64,000 nt of DNA from Takashimella koratensis (GCA_003116875.1 BCKT01000005.1:682001-746000); one strand, 5' to 3'; positions 48,196-58,920 are shown, numbered from the stretch's first letter. A program made the numbers and translations. The notes: a model not told the origin generated them from the sequence alone.

Positions 48196-48494
48196 TTCGC
48201 GCGGCGGAAGGGGGGAGGACGGGTTCTCTACAAGGATGTCAATCCAGACGTGAACGTGAATCAAATTTTTCAAGGTGAAAGCGAGTTGTTAAATGATGGG
48301 ATGATGAGCACGGTCCTTGTAGCGTGTCCTTCCCCTAGCCGGCTCGCAACCGGATGCATCCCTTGTGTTTTGGTCCACCCCACTCTTCACTTTGCATACT
48401 CGATATAGACGATATAGACCTCATTTCGTACTGTGGAGCGCTATTTTGCCACCTCGTGCACCCTCGGAACCGTTCATCGTCTGTGAGACTCGTA

Positions 48495-49781
48495 TTACTC
48501 TTCGTCTTTCTCCTTCTCCTTTTCCTCCTCTCCCCTCTCCTCGTCCTTCCCCTCCCTCTCCTCCTCCCCCTCGTCCTCCCCCTCGTCCTCCCCCTCGTCC
48601 TCCCCCTCGTCCTCCCCCTCGTCCTCCCCCTCGTCGCCGTCGTCCTCCTCCCCTTCCTCCTCTTCCTCCCTCTCCCCCTCGCCCCCCCCTTCCTCCTCGT
48701 CTTCTGGGTTCTCCTCTTCGTCGTTCTCCATGTCTTCGTCTTTGTCCGCCATTTCCTCATCGGCGACGTTTTCAGACTTGAGCAGCTCGGGATCAATCTT
48801 TTCGGGCTTGGCGAGTTTGGGAATCGATCTCTCAGACTTGACGGGCTCCGGATTGAACTGCACACTCACCCCGGTCGACTTTTCAGGTATCGCTCCAGCC
48901 ATACCGTACCTCTTGTGACCGTTCCTTTCCCCGATCCTCATCAGGAGGCGAAGCAGGTGAGCCGCCCAATCGGGAGGGAGCCGACCGAGGCCGTCAACGA
49001 AGTTGGTGTTGGGGAAGTAGCGTTTTTCCCACTCTTTTGATTCGAGCGAAATCGCGTCTTCCAGACTCTTCAGCACGGCGCGTGCCAACTCAACGTTTCG
49101 ATGATGACCAGCGACGAGAACGTCCCACGGAACGTCATACATGAGGCCTCGAAGAGAATACATCACTCCTTCCTTGGTTTCTTCGGAACCGACAAAATCG
49201 GCGAGGTAGAGTAGCTGATCGCACTGTTGCCAGTTGTCGACGTAGAAGAAAGTGGACGAGTAAACCGAGTTGAGGAAGGCAGTGATGGTGAGGCTGTGAA
49301 AGTCGAGCTCGAGCGGGGCTTTCTCAAAGTCGGGGTGTGTGTCGGCTTCGAACATCGAGGAGAAGAGATCGCTGAGTAAGGCGGTTGGTGAAGGTGGTGT
49401 CGCAGTTAGCTGGGATCAGGACCAGCTGTAGCGAGGCGGAGAAAAAGAGGATCGCCGTGCATGGGAGGAAGGGTGCGTGCACCCGTCGTCTCAAGATGCT
49501 CACCAGTACTCGGCAAGGAAGAACTTGCTAGCTCGAAAGAACATGCCATCATTGGACTTGAGGATGACCTCGTCGCGCGGCTGGCGAAAGTGAACGTGCC
49601 ACTTCTTCTCCGGCTCGGGCTTGGCTGGAATTTGTTAACCACCCTTCAAGTTTCCTTGCGAGCCGTGGAACTTACGGTCTGGTTGCACAGCCGGATCGAC
49701 AGCGGATTCGGTCGGGGTCACGGCGACTGGCTGGACAGCCAGCTGGGGCTCGGTGTTGGCTGAGACGGTATCGATGTCCAT
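48495..49781 (-). CDS. BTB-8, BTB/POZ-domain protein with acidic repeat tail, 367 aa
   Basis: The exons are 49781-49676, 49624-49504 and 49371-48495 (368 codons with the stop). The core matches the array: KWHVHFRQPRDEVILKSNDG, FFRASKFFLAEYC, DLFSSMFEADTHPDFEKAPL, VPWDVLVAGHHRNVELARAV, LGRLPPDWAAHLLRLLM and KSTGVSVQFNPEP. Uniquely, about 110 residues follow the FNP signature. They begin with a Lys/Glu-Pro-Glu spacer and become a nearly pure Glu/Asp tract containing about five tandem EDEG units (48,570-48,640). Acidic tails of this kind often bind histones or basic proteins; that role is inference. The tail is encoded by a 12-bp CTCCCCCTCGTC-type repeat. Confidence 0.87.
48570..48640. repeat. 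12-bp coding repeat for the BTB-8 acidic tail
   Basis: About five tandem copies of a 12-bp unit (TCGTCCTCCCCC on the plus strand), encoding GEDE on the minus strand. Confidence 0.85.
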
Positions 49782-49989
49782 ATCGGTGATTGAAGAGCTG
49801 GTGGGTGGCGAAAAGAGAAGAAGGTGAAATGAAAGAGGTAACCTCCAGCGATTGGGACAATGACAAGTCGACACACCTTCCATTGCTGTCAGCCCACTGT
49901 CCAACTGCCCACCTTCCATTTGCGATTGGAAAAAGACCAGGCAGTACTTGATATGCATCTGATAAAAGGATCAAGCATGCCCACAGCGT

Positions 49990-50690
49990 GATACAGTGGT
50001 CCAAGTCCCACGGGTTGAATAGCTCGCTCACCCCCACGAAGCTCTCAGGTATAGCCTCCTTTTTTTCCTCACCCCCCAAGCCCCTCTTCTCACCGAGCTG
50101 GAGCAGTACTTCCAGGAAATGTAACGATCAGTGCCAAGGGAGATTCTTGACCAGAGCTGTCATGCTGTTCCGTGTCCACATGATCAAGCCACCCTACTCC
50201 CCCTTGCACGTCTCCGCCTCAGCGAAGACCTTTTGAGCGAGGCCGACTTACAGTTCCGACCGGTAACTACTAGTACGCTCCAAGGTTGATCCGGAATAAG
50301 ACGTTGTAGCGAACGCAGGGTGCCCTTCTCCTTTGCATCCGAGCCCCCGATCCGACGAGGTTGGCAAGGGAGGGGAGCTGGTCGCACTCTTCCCAGATAT
50401 AGGATTAGTAATACTAACCAGAGCCGATGCAGTCAAGGAAGGCACCGAGAATCAAGCTGTCAAAATCAAGCTTGATAGGCTCCATCTCGAGGTTCTCGGC
50501 TTTCGCGTTTTTGATTTGGGGGTCTCATAGTGCGCTAAAGAGCCGTCCCCCTATGGTGAGTCTAGGCCAAGAAGAGTAGATACTGCCGACCAGCTCACCT
50601 GCAGCGGAACAGGTGATACCAACTTGAACGGAAGTGGATACCGTTGTTGGCTCGAATGACACTCGCTACGAGGGTCTATGTTGTGCTTGT
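49990..50690 (-). pseudogene. BTB-9, decayed BTB/POZ gene
   Basis: Pieces of the array's protein remain in order but not in one frame. They are VIRANNGIHFRSSWYHLFRC with a normal phase-2 donor near 50600, MEPIKLDFDSLILGAFLDCI near 50440-50500, then two in-frame stops where the SGxYY segment should be. EECDQLPSLANLVGSG, LIPDQPWSVLVVTGRN and the C-terminal EAIPESFVGVSELFNPWDL at about 50010-50070 follow. At least two frameshifts separate these blocks, and the start codon region is not recognisable. The sequence is closest to BTB-6/7/8. This is an old, clear pseudogene. Confidence 0.85.
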
Positions 50691-51091
50691 CCCAGTCCCT
50701 CTTGGAGTCGAGGTCGAGTTGGTCATCTGAGGTGATCCAAGCTCGACCTTCAACAGGGAAACTCGTTCACCTGACATATTCGTCACTCCCTATGATGTTC
50801 GTAGCCTGGCTCAACGGAGTCCAGGACAGTCACGATCTCGACCGAGTTAGGCTTGGTATCGGTTTCCGACTTTGGGTCGCGATGTGCAGCGAAGAGGAAG
50901 GAAGATGGGTAAATCAACGAGCGCAAAAGAGAGGCTAGTCCAGCTCACTGGGATCCTACTTGAATTGGTCAATCCATTTTTTCACTCATTGCTGGGATCA
51001 GCCTGTACTGAGTTGTAACAGGACACGATGAACATATCACTACATACGAAGTCCCTACTCCCTTCGAGAACGGTACAGATCAATCCTTGGA
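50691..51091. other. Region between BTB-9 and BTB-10
   Basis: About 400 bp with no supported gene. It may include remnants of the first exon of BTB-9. Confidence 0.4.
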
Positions 51092-52149
51092 TTATACTTC
51101 ATCTGGGTTGAATCTTTCACTAACACCGGACCAATCAGTCGGAATAACCCCTAGCATCCCTTTCTTTTGCAATCCTTGTTCCAGACCGAGCTTCCACAGC
51201 ACGCGGAGGAGGTGGGATGACCAGAGTGGGGGAAGATCATTAACCAATGACTAAGCTCATCAATTTCCTCATGCTCGGTCTCCTCTGTCTGAGCACCCAG
51301 TTCCTCAATGCGAGTCAGAGCCTTCTTGGCAAGGTTGACGTTGTTGGTGCTAGCGGCGACCTTGAATATTTTCCAGGGTCTCTCGGGTATGATTTGTTCC
51401 AAAGAATCCAACGCCCATGTCTCGACAATCTCTGAACCAACAAATGCCGCCAAACTCAAAACATCTTTGCAGCGGTCGCAATCTCCCAGAGAAAGGTTGT
51501 TACCGCAGCTGATCGAATCGAGGAAGTCTCCAATCACCACGCCGGGAAAGTCCAATTTGATCGGTTCTCTCTCGAAATCGCCCTCCGTCGCAGTCTCGAA
51601 CATGGAACGGAAGAAGTCGCTATATCCATCTGGTCAGTAAAAAGTAATCGTCAATCTTTGAATTGAGCTCACCAGGTTCGGCATTGGTGGAATTTACTGG
51701 CCCGAAAATACACATTGTCGTTGGACTTGAGGATCACCTTGCAGTCCCGGTCTCGGTGCGTCTCGTGCCAGTTTCGCTCGGGTGTGCAGTCCTGTGAGAG
51801 GTCGGGGAGAAGGCGTCAGCTGGGGTCTTACTTGGATCCACTTCGACTCACCTGTGGGTTTGTCCGACTTGGCTTCCTTAGCGGGAGGTTGATCGGTAGA
51901 GGGTTCTGCGTTGCGATTCCCGCGCTTCGCGTTGGTGCTTGCGTCGATACCAGGCGCCAAGTTACTGGATGGCTTTGGGGTAAGGTGAGGCAGACCGGCG
52001 CTTGCTGAGTAGCAGTGGAGGATGGAGTGACGAAAGATCAAGTTTGACAAGGATGAAAATTTGAACCGGTGCCCGCGCGGCCTGTGCGTCGTGCAAGGTG
52101 TGTCTGAGGGAGAAGCGTGGCCTGATTGATGGACTGATGGATGGATCAT
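51092..52149 (-). pseudogene. BTB-10, BTB/POZ gene with C-terminal frameshift
   Basis: Recognisable blocks are the N-terminal exon (STDQPPAKEAKSDKPT), exon 2 (NWHETHRDRDCKVILKSNDN then YFRASKFHQCRT) and exon 3 starting about 51622 (DFFRSMFETATEGDFEREPI). After ELSHWL a one-base loss shifts the frame. The shifted product stops at 51151, while the original end DWSGVSERFNPDEV is still readable down to a TAA at about 51092. Two further problems: the exon 1 donor phase does not match exon 2, and no ATG lies close to the expected start (the first in-frame one is about 52149). It is related to BTB-6 and BTB-9. It is probably non-functional, though a truncated BTB protein could still be made. Confidence 0.72.
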
Positions 52150-52245
52150 TTCGAGTACAAATAATGCATACAAAAGCTGCAAAAGGGGATGGGTCAGTGA
52201 CTGCTCCTTGTTCGTGGTCTTCTGCCTCACACACAGGCCTCCTCT

Positions 52246-52930
52246 TCATGGAAAGGGTCCTACACGAGCTGTGGTAGGTCAGGACGTAAGCACTCGAGAC
52301 AAGGAATTCGAGAAGAGTTTTAGCTTTGAGGGTGACTCACCCCACGTCAAGAATTGGATCTGCCTTGCGGTGGCCAACATCACCGCTGCACTGTCTACGT
52401 ACTCCGCAGCTTGGTAGAGTTTCGAGCAGTCGTCGACCCCACGAGGTGCGGAGGAGAAGAGCGGGTCGGGGTTGTCAAGCATGGCTAGGAGCTGGGAGAT
52501 GGTCTTTGCCGGGAAGGGGAGCTCAACAGGTGTGGAGGGATCTGCGTGACAGGTGGTGAAGAGGTCGCGGAAGAGGGTGCTGCATGCATGACGAAGAGGG
52601 AAGTGTACCCTGGTGAGCGTGAAAGCTTGCGAAGAGAGCGAAGAGACGACGAGGGAAGAGCGAGGGATGTAACACTTACCAGCCGGTGACCAACGCTAAC
52701 CGGTCTGCGCGGAGCTTTTTCCCATCACTCGAGACGATCACCACGCCCTTTTCGATACTTTGGTCCAGCATCTCGACTCGCAGGAACAACAGGCTTGGGA
52801 TAGGTGGTGTGGGCAGCGAACCAGTCGGGGCGGTGATGGTGTTGAGACTAGAGGAGGTTGCAAGACGGCCGGCAGCCGCAGATAAGAGAGGCCATGGTGA
52901 AGGTATCATGCTTGGGATGAAAGGTTGCAT
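52246..52930 (-). CDS. BTB-11, divergent short BTB/POZ protein, about 170 aa
   Basis: The best model has exons 52930-52680, 52579-52341 and 52268-52246 (171 codons with the stop). This member is unlike the others. Its BTB start is MLDQSIEKGVVIVSSDGKKL then RADRLALVTGC, with no H-x-DP or SNDxxFRAS motif. It continues TLFRDLFTTCHADPSTPVEL, DDCSKLYQAAEYVDSAAVML and stops soon after TARQIQFLTW. The helical region and FNP signature are missing. The intron before TLFRD is still at the same phase-2 position. The third exon adds only a few residues and is uncertain. It may be a separate BTB lineage or a truncated copy. The start could also lie at the Met a few residues downstream. Confidence 0.65.
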
Positions 52931-54293
52931 CGAGACGCGGTAAGCCGCGGGTGAGACGAGGAGGTCGAGACGGAGGCCAGAGCGGGGCCGAAAGAATAAA
53001 GGAAGATCCAGGGAAGTGGTAGCCCGACGGTAAAGGCAAAGGAGCACCTGCCCCGTCGAGGGGTCGCTAATAGGAGTGCAGTCAGATGTCTCAACGAGGT
53101 GTGAGAGGTGGATGAAAAGATACAAAGAGCTCACTCGTTTGTTACGTATATCAAATGGGGAACAGAAGGGTGTGTGGTGCAAGGCCAGTCCACGCCCCCG
53201 GGACTTGGCGAGCGCCGGTGGCTGAAGGAAGGTGCGGAGAGAATTGGCTGTCACGGGGTCAGGCGCTCGCCTGAGAGAACCGAAGCGTGCCAGGCACGTG
53301 AAGCGAACAGGCAGCGAGTAACGAGCAGCGAACAGATCTGGGCTTGGCGCTGTCCGATACATATTTTTCCTTAGAGCTGAGCAGTCAATAGAGTGAGGTG
53401 GCGTGGAATGAGCGCGGCGACGGTGGTGATGAACTGCTGTGATAAGCTGAATGCAGGCGGCAACGGCGGACCAGTGAAAGGAGCGCCGGTTCGGATCTTG
53501 CAAGCAATTTAACCGGCGCTGGGCTGCTCGGAGGTTTGTGCTGCACGACGGACGAAAACGGAAACGGCCCCGCGGCGCCGACGAGTGCGGTGCGGCAAAC
53601 TACCAGATAAGAGCTGGCTCTCGAACAAACGTTTATGCATATGCACCGCCCACTTTTGCCCTATTCTCACTCCGACCACGGAGCGGCAAGTGCCCCTCTC
53701 AACCCCGCGTTCACAGCCGCACAAGCCGCGACTACAAAACCAGAGCCGCCGTGCTAGAGGGGGGCTCCAGGACGTCATTGGTGGTGATTGATGTAAAAAT
53801 AGCCTCCCGAACCCGGCCCGCGGAACCACGGCTTGCCAGATAAAGCAAGTTGTCGAATGTCAACAACGTTCCTAGTCGAGGCAGCATCGCCCGTGTACGT
53901 TATGGGTGATTCAGCACCGCACAGCCTCGGGCACCCGTCTCACGCTCGGTGCTTGCTTCCGCTCCAGCTTGACTATCCCGACTCCACATCCCGCTACTAA
54001 CCGAGGCGTACAGAGGGGCCTCCCGCCTGTATGCGCTTGCGCAAATTCCGTTTCGCACTCCGGGCGGCACAGACCCTCGGCGACATGTTTCATCCACCTG
54101 GACCGAGCGCTTACTATCGTACCGCAGTTGACTGGATTGCTCTCAAACGTGTGCCTATATCTAGGCTGTATTGCATCGGCGAACTCACCTCTTTCCCCTC
54201 ATCTTCACCAACAGGAAGCACACTCACCTCAAAGGTCTTAGTAACCACTCCCCCGTCAATACTACACCCACTACCTTAAAGCTCTTCCTCATC
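52931..54293. promoter_or_regulatory. Divergent region between BTB-11 and BTB-12
   Basis: About 1.36 kb between two divergent start codons, the only divergent BTB pair in the array. The open frames are low-complexity; no gene is supported. Some Pro/Ser/Arg-rich sequence continues in frame upstream of the BTB-11 ATG, so an upstream exon of BTB-11 is not excluded. Confidence 0.45.
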
Positions 54294-55224
54294 ATGCCCT
54301 GGGACATCAAGTCGTCCATCAAGTCCATGGGTAACACCAGCTCCAACGTCCCCCCTGCGTACACCCCTACACCGACCGGCATTTCGTACCTCGACACCCC
54401 GTCGTCGTCAGTCTCCAGCTCGTCCAAACACGTTTCGAAATCTAAGCAGACTGTGCCCGTGGTCAAGTCGGACACTGAGAGCAAGCGTAAATGGCACGAG
54501 TTCCATTGCGACCCCCGGGACGAGGTGGTGCTCAAATCTGAGGACGACATGTACTTTCGCGCGAGTCGTCACCGTTTGGTCAAGTCAAGGTGAGTATGGG
54601 GCTCTTCCTTCACCGTTCCCCCTGGCCTTCTAAGCTCCCCATTACTGAACATGCTGACAATCAACAACCCCCTGTAGCACTCTGTTCAAGGACAGCTTCG
54701 AGCTCGACACCGCCCCAGTCCTGAACGACCCGGACCTTGCCGTTGCTCTTCCGTTCTCGAGCGAGCAAATTTCCAACTACCTCGACGCTATCAACGCAGC
54801 CAACATCTCCCTTGTCCCCTTTAGCGCTCTCCAATGCCTTGGGATTCGTGACGTCGCCTTGTTCACCGACAGCGAGCGAGTCACCAAGGCTGTCGACGCC
54901 CAACTCGATATCCTCATGATCAACCAGCCATTCGTCGTCATCGTCGCCGCTGGAGACCGTAACGACATCGAGCTCGCCAAACGTGCCCTGGGGTGCGTCA
55001 ACAACCAACACGCTCCCAAGCTTGGGAATCAAAAGAATCTCGTCCACTTCTGGGACTTTGTCGACAAGCTTCCAAGGCATTGGGCAGCGTGGATCTCTCG
55101 AAACGCTATCACTTCGGTTTCGTACTCGGGGGATTACAAACTCGTTGGAGACTGGACAGCCTGGAAATACACGTTCAACCCCGACATTTACAAGCCAGCT
55201 CCCGGTTCAATGCGACGACCGTAA
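54294..55224 (+). CDS. BTB-12, BTB/POZ-domain protein, 280 aa, inverted copy
   Basis: There are two exons, 54294-54589 and 54678-55224 (281 codons with the stop). It is the only plus-strand member. The N-terminus is Ser/Thr/Pro-rich (residues 1-62). The BTB start is KWHEFHCDPRDEVVLKSEDD then MYFRASRHRLVKSS, and the phase-2 intron is at the family position. Exon 2 reads TLFKDSFELDTAPVLNDPDL, LPFSSEQISNYLDAINAANI, NQPFVVIVAAGDRNDIELAK, FVDKLPRHWAAWISRN and DWTAWKYTFNP. The conserved HLLRLL segment is replaced by AAWISRN. The ancestral N-terminal intron is absent, as in BTB-13 to BTB-18. Coding sequence is complete and codon phases are clean. Confidence 0.88.
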
Positions 55225-55487
55225 TTGTACACCAAGGGGACCTTGACGGACACGCTACAATGACATTGCTTGATATTCTCGTTCGCCCGTAGGCTATATT
55301 GTACAATAGAAGGTTGGGTTCTCAGGTCGTTGCTTGGATTTGAAAAGGAAATCTTGTAAACGTAAAATAAGGAATACACAGGGTAGATGAAGGAAGTCGT
55401 TAGATATTGTGTTCGATGTATGGAATGAGATGAGGTGAAGTAGGATACTGTAGAGGCGAAGTTTGGACCGACCAGCCAACTTAAGGT

Positions 55488-56337
55488 TCACTGCATCATG
55501 TCTTTCTTGAAATCATCGGCGATCCGATGCCACAGATCAAACGAAGGAATCGTCTTAAAGGTCGTCATGAACAAGCGCACCATGCGAAGTGCCCATTGCA
55601 GAGGTAGCCTGTCGAGAATGTACCAAATCTCATCTGCACTCTCTCTCATCTCAGTTGCGAAGGTCGACTTGTAGCGCTTCACATTACCCATACAGTCGAT
55701 AGCTTTCGAAGCGAGCTCGACGTCCAGATGACGACCGGCAATGAATAAGACATCGAGAGGTTTATGGAGGGCGGAGTCAGAGATCTTGCCCAGAACGAGC
55801 GAGTGGAACTTGGCGGCGTCGATGAACTTTGCAAGCGAGAGGAGACTCTCGCACTGGGGAAGAGTGATAGTGATGGAAGAAGGTTCGGCTACCGAAATGA
55901 TGTCCAGGAAAATGGTGATTGCTTCCTGGGGGAAGTCAAGCTCGACAACGCTTTTGTGATCGGCTGAAGCGACTGAGAGCAAATGCCTGAAGAAGATGCT
56001 GAACGTCGCATGTCAGAGTGGAAGTCTCAGATCTTACTACATAGAAGAAATCTTACCTGTGCTTGCTGAGGTGGTATTGACTAGCGCGGAAAAACATGGC
56101 ATCGTTGGACTTGACCACCACATCGTCGCTGGGATCGCAGTGGATTGGATGCCAGCGGCGCTCACCCTCGTCTTCAGACGGGGCACCCGGTATCGCCTCC
56201 ATTTCGGTGCTGGTCTTGGGAACCTTTGACGCCACCGTGCTTTCATTCTCTTTGCTTTCTTCACGCCTTCGCTTTCCGTCGCTTGAGCAGCTGAGATTGG
56301 GCTGTTGCGAAGGTCCAGAGGTCGTGTTTTGGTTCAT
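55488..56337 (-). CDS. BTB-13, BTB/POZ-domain protein, 263 aa
   Basis: There are two exons, 56337-56057 and 55998-55488 (264 codons with the stop). The N-terminal 65 residues include a basic cluster (DGKRRREESKENES) that could act as a nuclear localisation signal. The BTB start is RWHPIHCDPSDDVVVKSNDA then MFFRASQYHLSKHS. Exon 2 gives IFFRHLLSVASADHKSVVEL, LPQCESLLSLAKFIDAAKFH, KPLDVLFIAGRHLDVELASK, LDRLPLQWALRMVRLFM and ends LWHRIADDFKKDMMQ. The FNP signature has become FKK, as in BTB-14 and BTB-15 (FER, FED). These three form a subgroup by sequence, intron number and position. Confidence 0.88.
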
Positions 56338-56729
56338 GTTGACGCGGTAGAAGACGAAAAGAGAGTAAGAAAGATGGAGAGAATTGTGGAAGATCAAGAC
56401 GTCAAAAGGAGAGAAAACGTACAACCAGAAATACCACCTTCCATTGTCTAGCATAGGTTCTCGAACCTGGGGATGAGCGTGAAAATAGCTTTGTCATTCA
56501 GTAAAGTGGCTTCTGTTGAGTTCATTCACAGGCTTTCAGATAGGGACGGCTAACGAGCTCTCGGGATTGCTTTTGGCTGTGGTAAACATAGAAGTCTCAT
56601 CCTTCTTGGAGTGTGGGATGTATGGGATGTGAGCACACTTCTCCAGACTCTTGACAAATCAACATAGATACTACAAAGCTAGTATTCAAAATGAAGAAGG
56701 AAGGTATCACTTAGACAAGCCTTTGACAA
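56338..56729. other. BTB-13 upstream region
   Basis: About 390 bp between the BTB-13 start and the ancestral BTB-14 stop. No gene is supported. Confidence 0.4.
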
Positions 56730-57583
56730 CTACCAGCTCGTCGGTAGACAACTGCGTTCAAACTCATCCGCGACCCGGAACCAATCTCCCAAATCGGGGA
56801 CAGTACTTGTGCGCCTAAGCAACAAACGTAATCGAACTGCCCACTCTATCGGTAGTCTATTGAGAATGTACCGCACCAGGATATCAGTGTTAGGTATATC
56901 GGATTCGTGACCGAGACTGCTCCAAGTGCCTAAAGCTGCCTAGTGCGTCTGCAGCGAGACCCGTCTGGTTGATTCTAGCGGCGGTCAACAAGATTTCGAT
57001 TGGGTGGTCTTCTGTCATTCGATGGAGTTTGGTGAGCACCGTTTCCCTGAGCTCAGCGGCGTCAAGGAGTTTGGCGAGAACGAGAAGTCTTTCGCAGAGT
57101 GCGAGGGAGAGTGCTAGAGATGAAGGGTTGGAGACTCTGATCAGGTCCAAGAACGTGGAGAGGGTTTCGCAATCGAATGGAAGAGCGGTGATGGGCTCTT
57201 GGTTCTCAACGACGATGGAGAGCATGTCATCAAAGAATGCACTAGAGCCAGTTTGGTTTGGTTAGCGATGACAGTAGGGGTTGCGAGTGACAGAGACTTG
57301 CTCACCAGTGTTGGGACAGGTGATAACCACTGGCGCGGAACAAGACACTGTCATTGGATTGGATAACGACTTTGTCCCCGGGATCTCGGTGAATAGGGTG
57401 CCAACGAAGAAGACCTTCGGGTTCGGGGGAATGGCGATTGTCCTTACTCCGCTTCATAGGCTTGTGAGGAGACCATGTCTCTTCGATGTAGGCTTGATCA
57501 GCTCTGCGCTTGACAGTTTTGAGAGGGGACCACGTTTCTTGGATGAAAGCTTGGCCGACGTTGGGTTTTGTCGAGTAGGCCAT
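56730..57583 (-). pseudogene. BTB-14, BTB/POZ gene with late frameshift
   Basis: Exon 1 is 57583-57306 (an upstream ATG at 57622 is also in frame) and exon 2 starts at 57241. The BTB start is RWHPIHRDPGDKVVIQSNDS then VLFRASGYHLSQHC, with the intron at the family position. Exon 2 reads AFFDDMLSIVVENQEPITAL, LCERLLVLAKLLDAAELRET and HPIEILLTAARINQTGLAAD. After about residue 203 (SFRHLEQS) the frame shifts and stops at 56890. The lost end is still readable in another frame as YILNRLPIEWAVRLRLLLRR and WFRVADEFERSC, down to a TAG at 56730. The N-terminus carries an internal duplication of an ETWSP..KR segment. The BTB domain itself is intact, so a shortened product is possible. Confidence 0.78.
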
Positions 57584-58148
57584 TGGGTAGATGACTGTGT
57601 TAAGGGAAGTAGGAACCTCCAAGAAGGGTGATTGATAGGAAAGAGTAACGTTTGATGAGATTAAAACGCAGTCTAGAGAAGCAAGGGGTCATGGATGGTC
57701 TTTGACATATACACAACTCATAGTGCCTGGTTCAACAACCCGCGTCCATTTATGGGCTCGCACCAACACCTGCCATGGGCTCTTGCACAGCTAGAGCGGG
57801 GTCGGGAAGGCTTCTGCGCGACTGTACTACTGATTCATATGACCCGGGATGGAAAGCTTTGCATACAGACACCGACAAAAGAGGACATAGCTCAGGAAGA
57901 TGTATCGAACGAAGAGTGGGGACTTGATGTCTTGCATACGCTTTTAACATGTACTATCATCGAGAGGGATATGAGAAGTGGGATGGCGCTAGAGAAGGGA
58001 TCGTAAAGGGTTTCTCGCTGAAGGGGTGTATTGTGAAAGTGACAAAAGGCTAAGCGTGATGACTGATCTTGTGTACACTGACGGACAAGAGCAGCCGCTA
58101 CAGACCAGAGCTGCTAGGTCTGGTTGGAATCGATGAATTTCCCTCGTT
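57584..58148. other. BTB-14 upstream region
   Basis: 565 bp with no supported gene between the BTB-14 start region and the BTB-15 stop. Confidence 0.4.
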
Positions 58149-58920
58149 CTATTTCATGACATCCTCGAATTTTTCTGCGATCCCGAACCATCTATTAAGC
58201 GGTAAAAGCCGCCTGGCTTGTTGGCGCCTGTACTCTGCCGGCCTAGGCCATGGAATCAGGAGCAAGCCAACAAGAGGAAGCTGCCAGCAAAGGGGCATGC
58301 GCTCCACCAGGGACCACTCAGGATCCGTATTTTCTCGGACTTCAGGTGGGATATCGAGGTTGTTTTCAGTCCCGCGCATGTTTTCAAGCGCCTTTACGGC
58401 AAGAGCGACGTCCAAAAGGCGGCCAGCGATCATCAGGCACTGTATAGGGTTGTTCGAGGCGCAACCGGCAACGTTATGCCATACGTATTTGTAGAGTCCG
58501 TCGGCGTCGATAAATTGGAAGAGTCGGAGTAGTCTTTCCCGACAAGAAAGCGGAATTTTGACGAGGGAGAGGTGTGAGAGAGGAGCGACGTTGACAAGGA
58601 ACCGGATGATTTCATCGTCAAAGTCGAGCTCGATTACCCCGCCTTTATCGGAGGCAGCGACATTCATGATATCTCGAAAAAAGGTGCTGCCAAGGTCTTT
58701 GGTCAGCCGTCACCCAAACTCTACCTCACTGGCCTTACCTGTGACGACATAGATGGTAACGACTTCCTCGGAAGAATTTGCCTTGGTTGGATTTGATGAC
58801 GATCTCGTCTCTTGGGTCACAATGAACAGAGTCCCATCGACGGTTGTCGAGTCCTTCGGAGTCGCTGTCCGGATCGCGCCTGCGTTTGAGGAAAGGTATA
58901 TCGTTCGACGTGCGAGACAT
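58149..58920 (-). CDS. BTB-15, BTB/POZ-domain protein, 239 aa
   Basis: There are two exons, 58920-58739 and 58686-58149 (240 codons with the stop). A basic cluster sits near the start (PFLKRRRDPDSDSEG), a candidate nuclear signal next to an acidic CK2-like stretch. The BTB start is RWDSVHCDPRDEIVIKSNQG then KFFRGSRYHLCRHS. Exon 2 reads TFFRDIMNVAASDKGGVIEL, SCRERLLRLFQFIDADGLYK, NPIQCLMIAGRLLDVALAVK, VERMPLCWQLPLVGLLL and ends RWFGIAEKFEDVMK. It is closest to BTB-13 and BTB-14. An insert of about eight basic residues (YRRQQARRLLPL) precedes the C-terminal motif. The coding frame is complete. Confidence 0.88.

Noticed and set aside
52676..53503. 275-codon frame extending BTB-11 upstream
   Set aside because: Residues before the ATG at 52930 are low-complexity and show no BTB similarity. 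The shorter start was preferred, although an upstream exon is not excluded.
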